The translations under genes and the position numbers were made by a program. Positions 9,137 to 16,189 of a DNA stretch of 16,189 bases are shown here, piece after piece (position 1 is the stretch's first letter; each line of letters starts with the position of its first letter). The DNA lies in the NCBI GenBank assembly GCA_902468695.1, contig CABQZS010000044.1, positions 1 through 16,189 on the forward strand, written 5' to 3'. This stretch comes from an uncultured Collinsella sp. Lineage in GTDB: Bacteria; Actinomycetota; Coriobacteriia; Coriobacteriales; Coriobacteriaceae. Below the pieces are notes generated by a model. It saw only the letters and a program-made list of their open reading frames with translations, had not been told where the DNA came from and made no database searches.

Positions 9137-9990
9137 TACTGCTGCACCTCCTTGGACCTCGTGGCCTTAAGCTGAATCATGGAGATGGCTACGACCAGGA
9201 TGCAGAAGATAACCGCCTTGGCCTGACCGATGCCCTGCCATGCGATACCGGCACGCGAATAGAACGTGTTGTAGATGTTCAGGGCGAGCATCTCGGTGGA
9301 ATGCGCGGGGGCGCCGCCGGTAAGGGCGAGGTTCTGGTCGAACAGCTTAAAGCCGTTGGTGATGGACAGGAACAGGCAGATGGTGATGGTCGGCATCAGG
9401 TTAGGGATCTTAACCTTCCAAAACGTCTGCCATGCCGTGGCACCGTCGACCTTGGCGGCCTCGATGTAGTCGGACGGAATGGACTGCAGACCAGCAATAT
9501 AGATGATCATCATGTAGCCGACCTGCTGCCACAGGGTCAGGATGATAAGGCCCCAGAAGCCAGCAGCAGAGTTAAGGGCGATGAGCTGAGCGCCCACGTT
9601 GGAGAGCAGGCAGTTGATCAGAATCTGCCAGATGTAGCCCAGCACGATGCCGCCGATCAGGTTAGGCATAAAGAAGATCGTACGGAAGATGTTGGTGCCT
9701 TTGAGCGCCTTGCGGGTGAGCGCCTGCGCAATGGCGAGGGCGATCACGTTGATGAGCACCGTCGACAGGAAGGCAAACGCCACGGTAAAGAAGAACGACG
9801 TGGAGAACTGTGGATCGGACAGTGCGCGCACGTAGTTCTCGATACCGACAAAGTGCGTATTGTTGATGGTAATAAACTGGCAGAACGAGAGATAGAAGCC
9901 CTGGATAAAGGGGATCACGAACCCGATCATAAACGCCAGGCACGTGGGCAGCATAAAGAGCGGCCACCAGCGCTTGAGTGCTTTGCCCAT
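9136..9990 (-). CDS. CUT1 sugar ABC transporter permease, MalF-type
   Basis: A 284-residue membrane protein with about six transmembrane segments and the EAA motif EAAKVDGATAWQTFWKVKIP near residue 177. It is the first permease of the pair and is short compared with E. coli MalF, lacking the large periplasmic loop, as is normal for Gram-positive MsmF/UgpA-like proteins. AAAGGA lies seven bases before the ATG. The 87-base gap to the binding-protein gene upstream contains a perfect hairpin. Confidence 0.93.
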   Translation of the reverse strand: MGKALKRWWPLFMLPTCLAFMIGFVIPFIQGFYLSFCQFITINNTHFVGIENYVRALSDPQFSTSFFFTVAFAFLSTVLINVIALAIAQALTRKALKGTNIFRTIFFMPNLIGGIVLGYIWQILINCLLSNVGAQLIALNSAAGFWGLIILTLWQQVGYMMIIYIAGLQSIPSDYIEAAKVDGATAWQTFWKVKIPNLMPTITICLFLSITNGFKLFDQNLALTGGAPAHSTEMLALNIYNTFYSRAGIAWQGIGQAKAVIFCILVVAISMIQLKATRSKEVQQ

Positions 9991-10010
9991 AGAAGGGTCC
10001 TTTCAATATG

Positions 10011-10046
10011 CAGGGGGCGGGCAAACCAACGTCTGCCCGCCCCCTG
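10011..10046 (-). other. Perfect 13-bp hairpin between binding-protein and permease genes
   Basis: CAGGGGGCGGGCA (10011-10023) and TGCCCGCCCCCTG (10034-10046) pair perfectly around a 10-base loop, 31 bases after the binding-protein stop codon. There is no T run on the minus strand. In many binding-protein operons (malE-malF in E. coli is the known case) such structures stabilise the upstream message so that the binding protein is made in excess; the same role is inferred here. Confidence 0.75.
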
Positions 10047-10077
10047 TCGCTAATCAGATAGCTTGGGCAGCAACTAC

Positions 10078-11394
10078 TTACTCGGAAGCAGCCTTCTCGG
10101 TCTTCCAGCCATCGACAAAGGCGTTCTTGACGCCGTCCCACTTGGTGTTGTCGGCAGCATAGGCAATCAGAGCCTGCTTGAGGTTCTTCTTCCACTCCTC
10201 AGAGGGGATGTAGACGAAGTCCCAAGCGACGGTCTTCTTGCCGTCCTTAGCCATGGCAACGGCCTGCTGCGAGAAGACGTTGGTGGTCTCCTTGGCGCTC
10301 TTGAACGGAGCGGTCAGGCCCATCTTGTCGGCGATGATGCTGGTCGGGGTGTCAGCGGTGACGCACCAGTACATGAAGTCCTCGGTGGCCTTCTGAGCAT
10401 CCTCGGAAGCCTGGGAGCTCACGCACCAGTAGTTCTCACCGCCGGAGCACAGGCCCTGGTTCTCCTCGCCGTCAACGCCGATGTAGATCGGCAGCATGCC
10501 GAGCTGGTCGTCGGTCATACCGGCCTTGGTGAGGTCAGCGTATGCCCAAGAGCCGTTCTGATAGAAGACGGCCTTGCCGGTTGCGAACTCGTTGGTGGCG
10601 TCGTCACCGGTCTTGGAGGCAAGCTGCGAAGGATCGCAGGTGGAGTCGGTGATGTACAGGTCGAAGATCTGCTTGAAGTTGTCGAGATACTCGCCCTTGA
10701 TCTCGTCGTCCTCCTGGTTGTGTTCCTTCTCGAACTCGTAGTAGAGCGGGAGGTTGGCGAGGTGGGTGGTGTAGCGCCAGCTGGAGGAGTCATCCATGCC
10801 AGCAGAAGTGAAGGCACCCTCAACGCCAAGCTCGTCCTTGCGGGCCTGGATGTCGTCGGCACAAGCCTTCAGCTTGTCGAAGGAGTTGATGTCCTCGGCC
10901 TTGTAGCCAGCCTTCTCGAGCAGCTGCTTGTTGTAGATGATGCCGTAGCTCTCCTGGACCCAGTCGATACCCAGATCCTTGCCGTCGGACTGCAGAGCCA
11001 GGGAGTCGTCGATGAGCTCACCGCGGAGCTTGGTATCGGACAGGTCGGCGCAGTAATCCTTCCAGTTCTTAAGACCGGTGGGGCCGTTGACCTGGAACAG
11101 GGTCGGAGCGGAGCTCTTGGACATCTCGGACTTGAGCTTCTCCTCGTAGGTGTTGGAGGCGGCGGTCACGATCTTGACCTCGACGCCCTTCTCCTTCTTG
11201 TACGCCTTGGCGATCTCCTTCCACTCCTTGTCGACCTCGGGCTTGAATTGGAGGAAGTAGACCTCGGCAGCGTCACCAGAAGCAGAGGAGCCGGAGCCGG
11301 CGGAGCCACCGCAGCCCACGAGGCCCAGACCAAGAACCGCAGCCGCGGAACCAGCAAAGCCCAGGAACTGCCTTCTGCTCATTTCGTTCTTCAT
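10078..11394 (-). CDS. Extracellular sugar-binding lipoprotein of a CUT1 ABC transporter (Tat-type signal)
   Basis: A 438-residue family 1 solute-binding protein that captures an oligosaccharide outside the cell and delivers it to the two permeases downstream. The ATG at 11394 has AAGGGTGG six bases upstream; the GTG at 11412 is a poorer choice. The N-terminus reads MKNEMSRRQFLGFAG: a twin-arginine motif SRRQFLG (6-12), a hydrophobic core and the lipobox LVGC with Cys28 as the lipid-bearing residue. A Gly/Ser-rich tether follows. The mature part shows family features such as LFQVNGPTGLKNW and GKAVFYQNGSWAYADL. It resembles maltose/maltodextrin and multiple-sugar binding proteins, but the ligand cannot be named. 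It is first in the operon, which is typical. Confidence 0.92.
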   Translation of the reverse strand: MKNEMSRRQFLGFAGSAAAVLGLGLVGCGGSAGSGSSASGDAAEVYFLQFKPEVDKEWKEIAKAYKKEKGVEVKIVTAASNTYEEKLKSEMSKSSAPTLFQVNGPTGLKNWKDYCADLSDTKLRGELIDDSLALQSDGKDLGIDWVQESYGIIYNKQLLEKAGYKAEDINSFDKLKACADDIQARKDELGVEGAFTSAGMDDSSSWRYTTHLANLPLYYEFEKEHNQEDDEIKGEYLDNFKQIFDLYITDSTCDPSQLASKTGDDATNEFATGKAVFYQNGSWAYADLTKAGMTDDQLGMLPIYIGVDGEENQGLCSGGENYWCVSSQASEDAQKATEDFMYWCVTADTPTSIIADKMGLTAPFKSAKETTNVFSQQAVAMAKDGKKTVAWDFVYIPSEEWKKNLKQALIAYAADNTKWDGVKNAFVDGWKTEKAASE

Positions 11395-11500
11395 TACAAT
11401 CCACCCTTTCACACCGTGGCGGCACCCTTTGCCGCCGCCTTCGGAGATTGGCTCGGGGACTTTGCCCCTTTTGCTGATTTGTACGATACGCTATTTGGCT

Positions 11501-11516
11501 ACTTGTTTGAACAAGT
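11501..11516. promoter_or_regulatory. Candidate GntR operator of the ABC operon
   Basis: ACTTGTTTGAACAAGT is an inverted repeat with perfect 7-base arms (ACTTGTT/AACAAGT) and a 2-base centre. It overlaps the candidate minus-strand -10 box TAATAC, a classic repressor position. Its core GTTTGAAC matches the HutC-subfamily operator pattern and resembles the GTTTAAAC cores in front of malQ, gntR and the PTS gene. Confidence 0.65.
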
Positions 11517-11557
11517 ATTACTAGAGCGGTAGAAAAACTTCGGTGAACGGTAATTTC

Positions 11558-11577
11558 AACTTGATACTTGACAAGTT
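11558..11577. promoter_or_regulatory. Second ACTTG/CAAGT palindrome upstream of the ABC operon
   Basis: AACTTG and CAAGTT form 6-base arms separated by 8 bases, and an inner ACTTG copy at 11566-11570 pairs with the same CAAGT. It lies just downstream, on the minus strand, of the candidate -10 TATACA. The half-sites match those of the stronger operator 50 bases away, but the spacing differs, so it may be an auxiliary site or chance. Confidence 0.4.
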
Positions 11578-11607
11578 TTGTATAAACAATTATTTGTTAT
11601 CAAATGC

Positions 11608-11662
11608 AGCGAAAACGCCCGGTCAAGCCAATGCATCGTCGGTTTGACCGGGCGTTTTCGCT
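11608..11662 (-). terminator. Long-stem terminator of gntR
   Basis: A perfect 19-bp stem, AGCGAAAACGCCCGGTCAA (11608-11626) with its complement at 11644-11662, has a 17-base loop. Both arms carry the A-tract/GC/T-tract pattern of a bidirectional intrinsic terminator, with CGGGCGTTTT at the 3' side on either strand. It separates gntR from the binding-protein gene, so the two are separate transcription units although they share a strand. Confidence 0.9.
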
Positions 11663-11700
11663 TTGAGGGCATGAGTCTCGTCAGGCTGCGAGCTAGCCGG

Positions 11701-12420
11701 CTATCGCTTGGAGTTGACGCGGTAATGGAAGATCTCGGGATGCGTGCGGGCATGCGTGACCTCGAACAAGATGCCGTCCGAGGTGTACGACTGGCTCTCC
11801 ATGACGGCGACACAGTTGTATTTGCCGAGGTCAAGATAGCTGCAGTCCTCATCGTTGGCAAGCTCGACGCTCACCGTACGGCGACTCGCCATCACCTTGA
11901 CGCCGCGTTTGTGCTCCAGATAGTCGTAAATTGACTTTGCGGCGATCTCGGGCGTCAGACCCTTGGCGATCGACTCCAAAAAGTAACCATGGTCTACTTG
12001 GCGCGCATTGCCGTTAAGGCTTCGGACACGCACCACGCGAATCAACTCCTCGCCCACCTTAAAGCCCAGGCGACGAGAGAGCTGCTCGGTGCAAATCAAA
12101 TGCTCAAAAGACTTGACCTCGGTCGATGCGACGACATTGTTGCGCTTTGCAAATTCGCCAAACGACTCAACCTCTTCGAGTGCGCCCAACATGTCGGTTT
12201 CGCCCTTAAGCCAAATAACGCGCACGCCCTTGCCGTGTATGGGCTGCACAAACATCCCGTCGGCCAGCATACCCAAGGCGCGACGGACGGTATTGCGAGT
12301 GCATCCGAACTCCGCGGTCAGCTCGGCTTCGGTTGGCAGCATCTCCTGAAACGCATAGGTCCCATTAATGATGCGCGAGCGTATTTCTCGATAGATTCCT
12401 TCGTATATCGCTTTTGGCAT
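11701..12420 (-). CDS. GntR-family transcriptional regulator, HutC/UTRA subfamily
   Basis: A 239-residue DNA-binding regulator. The ATG at 12420 is chosen because AGAGGTG precedes it and because MPKAIYEGIYREIRSRIING is the usual start of the winged helix; a longer frame begins at 12465. Residues 1-70 are the GntR winged helix-turn-helix with the recognition segment LTAEFGCTRNTVRRALGML. Residues about 90-235 are a UTRA effector domain (VVRVRSLNG, VDHGYFL, FEVTHARTHPEIFHYRVN), similar in style to TreR-type repressors that sense sugar phosphates. It lies between an ABC sugar importer and a PTS sugar importer, and both promoters carry candidate operators, so it is probably the local repressor. 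A sugar phosphate made by the PTS protein is a plausible inducer; this is inference. Confidence 0.92.
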   Translation of the reverse strand: MPKAIYEGIYREIRSRIINGTYAFQEMLPTEAELTAEFGCTRNTVRRALGMLADGMFVQPIHGKGVRVIWLKGETDMLGALEEVESFGEFAKRNNVVASTEVKSFEHLICTEQLSRRLGFKVGEELIRVVRVRSLNGNARQVDHGYFLESIAKGLTPEIAAKSIYDYLEHKRGVKVMASRRTVSVELANDEDCSYLDLGKYNCVAVMESQSYTSDGILFEVTHARTHPEIFHYRVNSKR

Positions 12421-12472
12421 TGTTTCACCTCTATATTGTTCATTTCCGGCTAGGCACGATAGCATTTCTTAA

Positions 12473-12488
12473 AGTTGTTTAAACCGAA
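12473..12488. promoter_or_regulatory. Candidate GntR operator upstream of gntR
   Basis: AGTTGTTTAAACCGAA contains the palindromic core GTTTAAAC (12477-12484). It lies 57 bases upstream of the gntR start, where it could allow autoregulation. The flanks are less symmetric than at the ABC operon site. Confidence 0.45.
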
Positions 12489-12594
12489 TATCGGTAAAGC
12501 GACAGGATTTAACCGTTGACGGTTTCTGTCATGCCCAAATCGGTTTCGCTCAAAACTGCCGGTACGACAATCGTCTGGTCCTCTACAATGAATC

Positions 12595-12610
12595 CATTGT
12601 TTAAACGTTT
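12595..12610. promoter_or_regulatory. Candidate GntR operator at the PTS gene transcription start
   Basis: CATTGTTTAAACGTTT carries the GTTTAAAC core (12599-12606) six bases after the candidate -10 TACAAT, so it would cover the transcription start. The overlapping palindrome AAACGTTT has the central CG typical of LacI-family sites, so a LacI-type regulator is an alternative binder. Confidence 0.5.
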
Positions 12611-12649
12611 CCCCACGCGCAACGCACCTCGATATTCGGAAGGCAGAAC

Positions 12650-15100
12650 ATGCTGCAAAAAATCCAACGCTTTGGCGGGGCAATGTTCGCTCCCGCCATG
12701 CTGTTTTCTATATCAGGCCTCATGGTCGGCGTCTCCGCTCTCGCAACGACTGCGGACATCGTCGGCGATCTCGCCGTATACGGAACCCCTTGGTACGTTT
12801 TTTGGACCATCATCCAGCGCGGCTCGTGGACGGTCTTTAAGCGCCTCCCGCTCCTTTTTGCCGTAGCGCTGCCCATCGGTCTTGCTCAAAAGCAACCGGC
12901 ACGCTGCTGCCTCGAGGCACTCGTGGCCTATTTTGCCTATTGCTTCTTTTTGAGCGAGATCATTAAGCTGAGCGGAGACAACCTTGGGCTTAAGTACCCG
13001 TCATCTTTGACCCCCGCCAACGGTATCACCGTCATCGACGGCATCAAGACGCTCGACACCGGCATTATCGGCCCGCTGGTGGTATCGGCAACCGTCGTCG
13101 CCATCCATGACCGCTTCTACGATGCCAAGGTTCCCGATTGGCTCGGCACCTTCTCGGGCTCCTCGCTGGTCTACCTCATCAGCTTTTTTGCCGTGTTTGC
13201 CCTTGCCGCTATCTCGGCCGCCATCGTGCCCTCCGTATACGCAATGACCGAAACGCTGCGCCATGCACTTACGAGCGTCGGCCCCTTTGGCGTGGGCATC
13301 TTTGTGTTTTTGGAGCGAGCGCTCGAGCCCATGGGGCTGCACCACCTGCTCTACATGCCGATCTACTACGACAACCTGGTCATTAACGACGGCATCTACG
13401 CCACGTGGAGCAGCTTGCTCCCCATCCTCTCCCATAGCACGCGCCCCCTTAATGAACTTGCGCCGTGGGCCGGTTTTACCGCCACCGGCTGGGTCAAGCT
13501 CTTTGGCCTTCCCGCCATCGCAGCCGCGTTCTACTCCACCGCAAAACCCGAGCGCCGCGCCGGCCTCAGGGTCATCCTTGTTCCCGCCATCATCGCCTCG
13601 GTGGTTTGCGGCGTTACCGAGCCACTCGAGTTTCTCTTTATGTTCACCCACCCCGGGCTCTTTTTTCTCTATGCCGTCTTATCGTCTTGCCTTGCCACAA
13701 CCATGAATCTCTTTGGCATCGTCGGCATCTTCTCGGGCGGCCTCATGGAGATGGCAGCCTTCAACTTTATTCCGCTCATGCGCACGCATGCCGGTGCCTA
13801 TCTTTTGGCGCTCGGTATCGGCCTTGCCTTTAGCCTCATCTTTTTTGTTAGTTTTCGAGCACTCATCTTGGTCTATGACCTTAAGACGCCGGGCCGCGAG
13901 GATCATGTCGCCAATCGCGCGGCAATCGATCGTTTGACGGAAAGCGGCTTTGCCAAAGAGCAATCTCCCAATGACGAGGTCAATAGTCAATCCGATCAAG
14001 ATCACGTCCTCGCTGAGCGGGTAATTCAGCTTTTAGGTGGCGTTGGCAATATCGTGGGCGCAACCAACTGCGCCACGCGCCTGCGCGTCGAAGTCGCAGA
14101 CCCTTCTATCGTTGCAGATAACGCGTCGTTTGTCGCGGTGGGCGCCAAAGGCCTCATCATTACGGGCAAGACCGCCCAGGTGATCATCGGCATCTCCGTT
14201 CCCCGCGTTAAAGAGCATTTTGACCAGATCATGGGCCTCGAGCCGGGATTTGTGCCCACCACCTCGGCCTCCCCTGCCGCCAGCGCAGCCCATAAGCGCA
14301 GCGATATCTGCTTCTTCGATATCGACGGAACGCTCGCCTGGCAAGACCCTCGAGCGGCACAAGAGCTTCCCGAGAGCGAGCGTGACCTGTCCCCCTATCC
14401 CAACGAGGCGGTCTCGCAGGCCATCCGCGATTTCGTTGCAAATGGCAACATGGCCTTTATCTGCACAGGGCGCACCCTCAGCTGCATCCACCCCAAACTT
14501 CTTGAGCTGCCCTGGACCGGCATCGTCTGTCTTGCGGGCGGTTACGCCGAGATCAACGGACACGCAATTCGCGATCTGTCGATGACGCCCGGCATGCTGC
14601 AGCGCCTTGCCCCCTATCTTGAGCGGTCGGGCGAGGTCATCCGCTTTGAGGGCCTCAACGGCGTCGTGCGCATGAGTGCCGATGCCCCCGATGCCCCCGG
14701 ATACGCGCGCACCCTGGGCGACGCAGTCACGCAGCTGCAACATTACAGTGCCTACAAGATCTTGATGTCTACATCGCTCGCCAACCACATCGCTCAAGAT
14801 AAGGCACTTGAGCCGCTGTTGTGCTTTAACGAGCTCGAACTCGAGGTAACCGAAATCTCGCCCCGCGAATGCACGAAGCGCGGGGGCATCCAGTCTGTAC
14901 TCGACGCCCTCGATCCCCACCATGGAACCGTATACGGCATCGGCGACGCCAGCAATGACGTCTCGCTGATGAACGCCGTCGATGTCGGTATCGCCATGGG
15001 CAATGCGCCGGACTATCTTAAAAAGCGCGCCGACTACATCACCGACTCGGTCGACAAAGATGGCGTCGTCAAGGCGCTCGAGCACTTTAGGCTTATATAA
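12650..15100 (+). CDS. Alpha-glucoside PTS permease IIC-IIB fused to a HAD phosphatase
   Basis: An 816-residue three-part protein in one uninterrupted frame; GGAAGG lies six bases before the ATG. Residues 1-410 are a glucose-superfamily PTS IIC domain with about 8-10 membrane segments. They are close to the GlvC/MalP/AglA alpha-glucoside group from the first residues (IQRFGGAMF, SWTVFKRLPLLFAVALPIGL, IKTLDTGIIG, GVTEPLEFLFMF, DLKTPGRE). Residues about 450-527 are a IIB domain with phosphocysteine Cys474 in NCATRLR. After an Ala/Ser/Pro linker (530-552) a Cof-type HAD hydrolase fills 553-816 with all four motifs: Asp557/Asp559 in FFDIDGT, Thr606 in CTGRT, Lys743 and GIGDASNDVSLMN with Asp766/Asp770. 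No IIA domain is attached, so a separate IIA must supply phosphate. The IIC-IIB part should import and phosphorylate a maltose-like sugar, and the HAD part could then dephosphorylate it. Only the domain identities are seen; the coupled function is inferred. Confidence 0.93.
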   Translation: MLQKIQRFGGAMFAPAMLFSISGLMVGVSALATTADIVGDLAVYGTPWYVFWTIIQRGSWTVFKRLPLLFAVALPIGLAQKQPARCCLEALVAYFAYCFFLSEIIKLSGDNLGLKYPSSLTPANGITVIDGIKTLDTGIIGPLVVSATVVAIHDRFYDAKVPDWLGTFSGSSLVYLISFFAVFALAAISAAIVPSVYAMTETLRHALTSVGPFGVGIFVFLERALEPMGLHHLLYMPIYYDNLVINDGIYATWSSLLPILSHSTRPLNELAPWAGFTATGWVKLFGLPAIAAAFYSTAKPERRAGLRVILVPAIIASVVCGVTEPLEFLFMFTHPGLFFLYAVLSSCLATTMNLFGIVGIFSGGLMEMAAFNFIPLMRTHAGAYLLALGIGLAFSLIFFVSFRALILVYDLKTPGREDHVANRAAIDRLTESGFAKEQSPNDEVNSQSDQDHVLAERVIQLLGGVGNIVGATNCATRLRVEVADPSIVADNASFVAVGAKGLIITGKTAQVIIGISVPRVKEHFDQIMGLEPGFVPTTSASPAASAAHKRSDICFFDIDGTLAWQDPRAAQELPESERDLSPYPNEAVSQAIRDFVANGNMAFICTGRTLSCIHPKLLELPWTGIVCLAGGYAEINGHAIRDLSMTPGMLQRLAPYLERSGEVIRFEGLNGVVRMSADAPDAPGYARTLGDAVTQLQHYSAYKILMSTSLANHIAQDKALEPLLCFNELELEVTEISPRECTKRGGIQSVLDALDPHHGTVYGIGDASNDVSLMNAVDVGIAMGNAPDYLKKRADYITDSVDKDGVVKALEHFRLI

Positions 15101-15213
15101 GCAGCCGGCACGCGCACGCGTCCCGTTTCCCCAAATCGCCAAAACAGACGCGCCGGCAACTCCAATGTGGCAATATGGTATCTGCACACCGCAACGATGC
15201 AAACTAAGAAAGA
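15101..15213. other. Intergenic gap before the polyprenyl synthase gene
   Basis: 113 bases with GCCGGC repeated at about 15104-15109 and 15151-15156 and GC-rich partial complementarity between these copies, but no T tract. No clear terminator or promoter can be claimed. Confidence 0.4.
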
Positions 15214-16189
15214 ATGCGAGAACCCGTGTCCAGTCCGTTTACCAGCTTTTTAGCCCAGCACTTTGACCAGATCAACGACTATCTGGCCACGTTCTTTGAC
15301 GGACAGGCGACCTCTGCCGATATCGAGCGCTACCTGTATACCCCGCTCTCGGCTTTTACGGCCAACGCCGGCAAGCGCCACCGCCCGCTTATCTGCATGC
15401 TCGCCGCAACCGCAGTGGGCGGTAACTTTGAGAGCGCCCGCAGCGCGGCGGCAGCTATCGAGCACTTTCAGTCGGGAGCGCTTATCCATGACGACATAGC
15501 CGACAACGGCCAGCTGCGTCGCGGCAAGCCTTGCATGCACCTTACCGAGGGCACGGGCCTTGCCATCAACTGCGGCGATCTGGCGCTCACCATGGTCACC
15601 AAGACGGTTCTCGACGACCCCACGCTCGAGGCAGGCGTGAAACTCCGTGTGCTCCACGAGCTCACCGAGATGATCGTTCGCACCATCGAGGGCCAGGCTC
15701 TCGACTTGGGCTGGGTCCGCGATGGGCGCTTTGACATCTCGGTCGACGATTATCTGGACATGGCGACGCACAAGACCGCGTACTACAGCGGAGCCACGCC
15801 ACTTGCCGCCGGAGCCATTATCGGCGGCGGCAGCGAGGAGCAGATTGAGGCGCTGCGCGCCTTTGGCCTGCACACGGGCCTTGCCTTCCAGATCCAAGAT
15901 GACCTGCTCAACTTGATCGGTATCAAGGAGGCCGCCAACAAGGACTTCCGCACCGATATCACCGAGGGCAAGCGCACCCTCGTCGCCGTGCACGCCCTGT
16001 CAGACGAGCGTTATCACGACGAGGTCGAGGCAATCCTTTCCTCGGGCACCGAGGACCCCGCGCAGCTCGCACGCGCCGTGGAGATCTTCCAGGAGACCGG
16101 CTCCATCGATTACGCCCACACTTACGCGCTCGACCTGACCGCTAAGGCCAAAGCGGCCATCGAGAACGTTGAGCTTGATCCGCACGCAC
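15214..16189 (+). CDS. Polyprenyl diphosphate synthase (3' end outside window)
   Basis: 325 codons are open to the right edge without a stop. This family condenses isopentenyl diphosphate units onto an allylic diphosphate to make prenyl chains, for example for menaquinone. The fold markers are present: GKRHRPLI near residue 54, the first Asp-rich motif HDDIAD (Asp93, Asp94, Asp97) followed by QLRRGKP, GQALDLGW, Lys in THKTAYYS, and the second motif FQIQDDLLNLIG (Asp229, Asp230, Asn233). Asn replaces the usual last Asp of the second motif, as in DDYxNL-type geranylgeranyl synthases. The start is uncertain: ATG 15214 and the in-frame GTG 15226 both have only weak ribosome sites. Chain length and pathway cannot be decided here. 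It appears unrelated to the sugar locus. Confidence 0.9.
   Translation, partial: MREPVSSPFTSFLAQHFDQINDYLATFFDGQATSADIERYLYTPLSAFTANAGKRHRPLICMLAATAVGGNFESARSAAAAIEHFQSGALIHDDIADNGQLRRGKPCMHLTEGTGLAINCGDLALTMVTKTVLDDPTLEAGVKLRVLHELTEMIVRTIEGQALDLGWVRDGRFDISVDDYLDMATHKTAYYSGATPLAAGAIIGGGSEEQIEALRAFGLHTGLAFQIQDDLLNLIGIKEAANKDFRTDITEGKRTLVAVHALSDERYHDEVEAILSSGTEDPAQLARAVEIFQETGSIDYAHTYALDLTAKAKAAIENVELDPHA

Larger units (their letters stand above)
11395..11700. promoter_or_regulatory. Regulatory region of the ABC transporter operon
   Basis: 306 bases between the binding-protein gene and gntR hold no gene. Reading on the minus strand they contain a terminator for gntR, two possible -10 boxes (TATACA at 11579-11584 and TAATAC at 11515-11520, plus-strand coordinates), palindromes built on ACTTG/CAAGT next to both, and a leader hairpin GGCGGC/GCCGCC (11418-11436) just before the ribosome site. 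The -35 boxes are poor for both candidates. Confidence 0.6.
12421..12649. promoter_or_regulatory. Divergent promoter region of gntR and the PTS-phosphatase gene
   Basis: 229 bases with several palindromes: GTTTAAAC at 12477-12484 and 12599-12606, ACCGA-ATA-TCGGT at 12483-12495 and AACCGT-TG-ACGGTT at 12511-12524. A candidate -10 box TACAAT for the rightward gene is at 12584-12589; no clear -35 box precedes it. GGAAGG at 12638-12643 is the ribosome site of the PTS gene. No small gene is visible. Confidence 0.55.

Noticed and set aside
10063..11532. Long plus-strand open frame opposite the binding-protein gene
   Set aside because: It is the mirror of a clear solute-binding protein with signal peptide and lipobox; its translation is a low-complexity Leu/Val/Gly product of codon bias and has no ribosome site.
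11568..11596. Plus-strand promoter starting with TTGACA at 11568
   Set aside because: The -35 match is perfect, but no good -10 lies at 16-18 bases and there is no plus-strand gene downstream before the terminator; TTGACA is part of the ACTTG/CAAGT palindrome.
15104..15156. Terminator after the PTS-phosphatase gene
   Set aside because: GCCGGC copies can pair, but the stem is interrupted and no T tract follows.

Overview
The window looks like part of an actinobacterial chromosome, most likely Collinsella or a close relative in the Coriobacteriia. The basis is high GC coding sequence, the style of the proteins (Tat-type signals on a coiled-coil cell-wall hydrolase and on a sugar-binding lipoprotein) and the gene content of a gut carbohydrate fermenter. 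The genus is an inference from protein character; no search was run.

Layout, left to right. (1) Bases 2-1201, minus strand: the 5' part of a Tat-exported coiled-coil protein ending in a Cys/His peptidase-like domain, running off the left edge. (2) A divergent intergenic region leads to galE (1468-2529, plus), closed by a strong terminator. (3) malQ (2751-4256) and glgP (4385-6652), plus strand, encode 4-alpha-glucanotransferase and alpha-glucan phosphorylase, each followed by a hairpin. (4) A 376-base gap (6653-7028) holds the glgP terminator, two tandem 81-base repeats that each form a long inverted repeat, and the terminator of the facing operon. (5) A minus-strand operon read from 11394 down to 7029: Tat lipoprotein sugar-binding protein, two permeases and an ATPase of the CUT1 family, with GC-rich hairpins in two of the junctions. 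(6) A GntR/UTRA repressor (11701-12420, minus) behind a 19-bp-stem terminator. (7) A plus-strand 816-residue protein (12650-15100) that joins an alpha-glucoside PTS permease (IIC-IIB, GlvC/MalP/AglA type) to a complete HAD phosphatase. (8) A polyprenyl diphosphate synthase running off the right edge.

How they may work together. Two import routes for alpha-glucosides, one ATP-driven and one PTS-driven, flank a shared degradation pair (MalQ, GlgP). PTS import normally gives a 6'-phosphorylated disaccharide that is cut by a GH4 6-phospho-alpha-glucosidase. No such gene is seen here, and instead a phosphatase is fused to the transporter. The simplest model is that the permease imports and phosphorylates the sugar, its own HAD domain removes the phosphate, and the free maltose-like sugar goes to MalQ/GlgP. 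A related sequence, TTGTTTRAAC (malQ copy ATGTTTAAAC), whose core GTTTRAAC fits the operator type of HutC-subfamily GntR regulators, lies in front of malQ, in front of the ABC operon and twice in the gntR/PTS divergent region. This suggests that the GntR protein controls the whole locus. The fusion and this putative regulon are the two most interesting observations.
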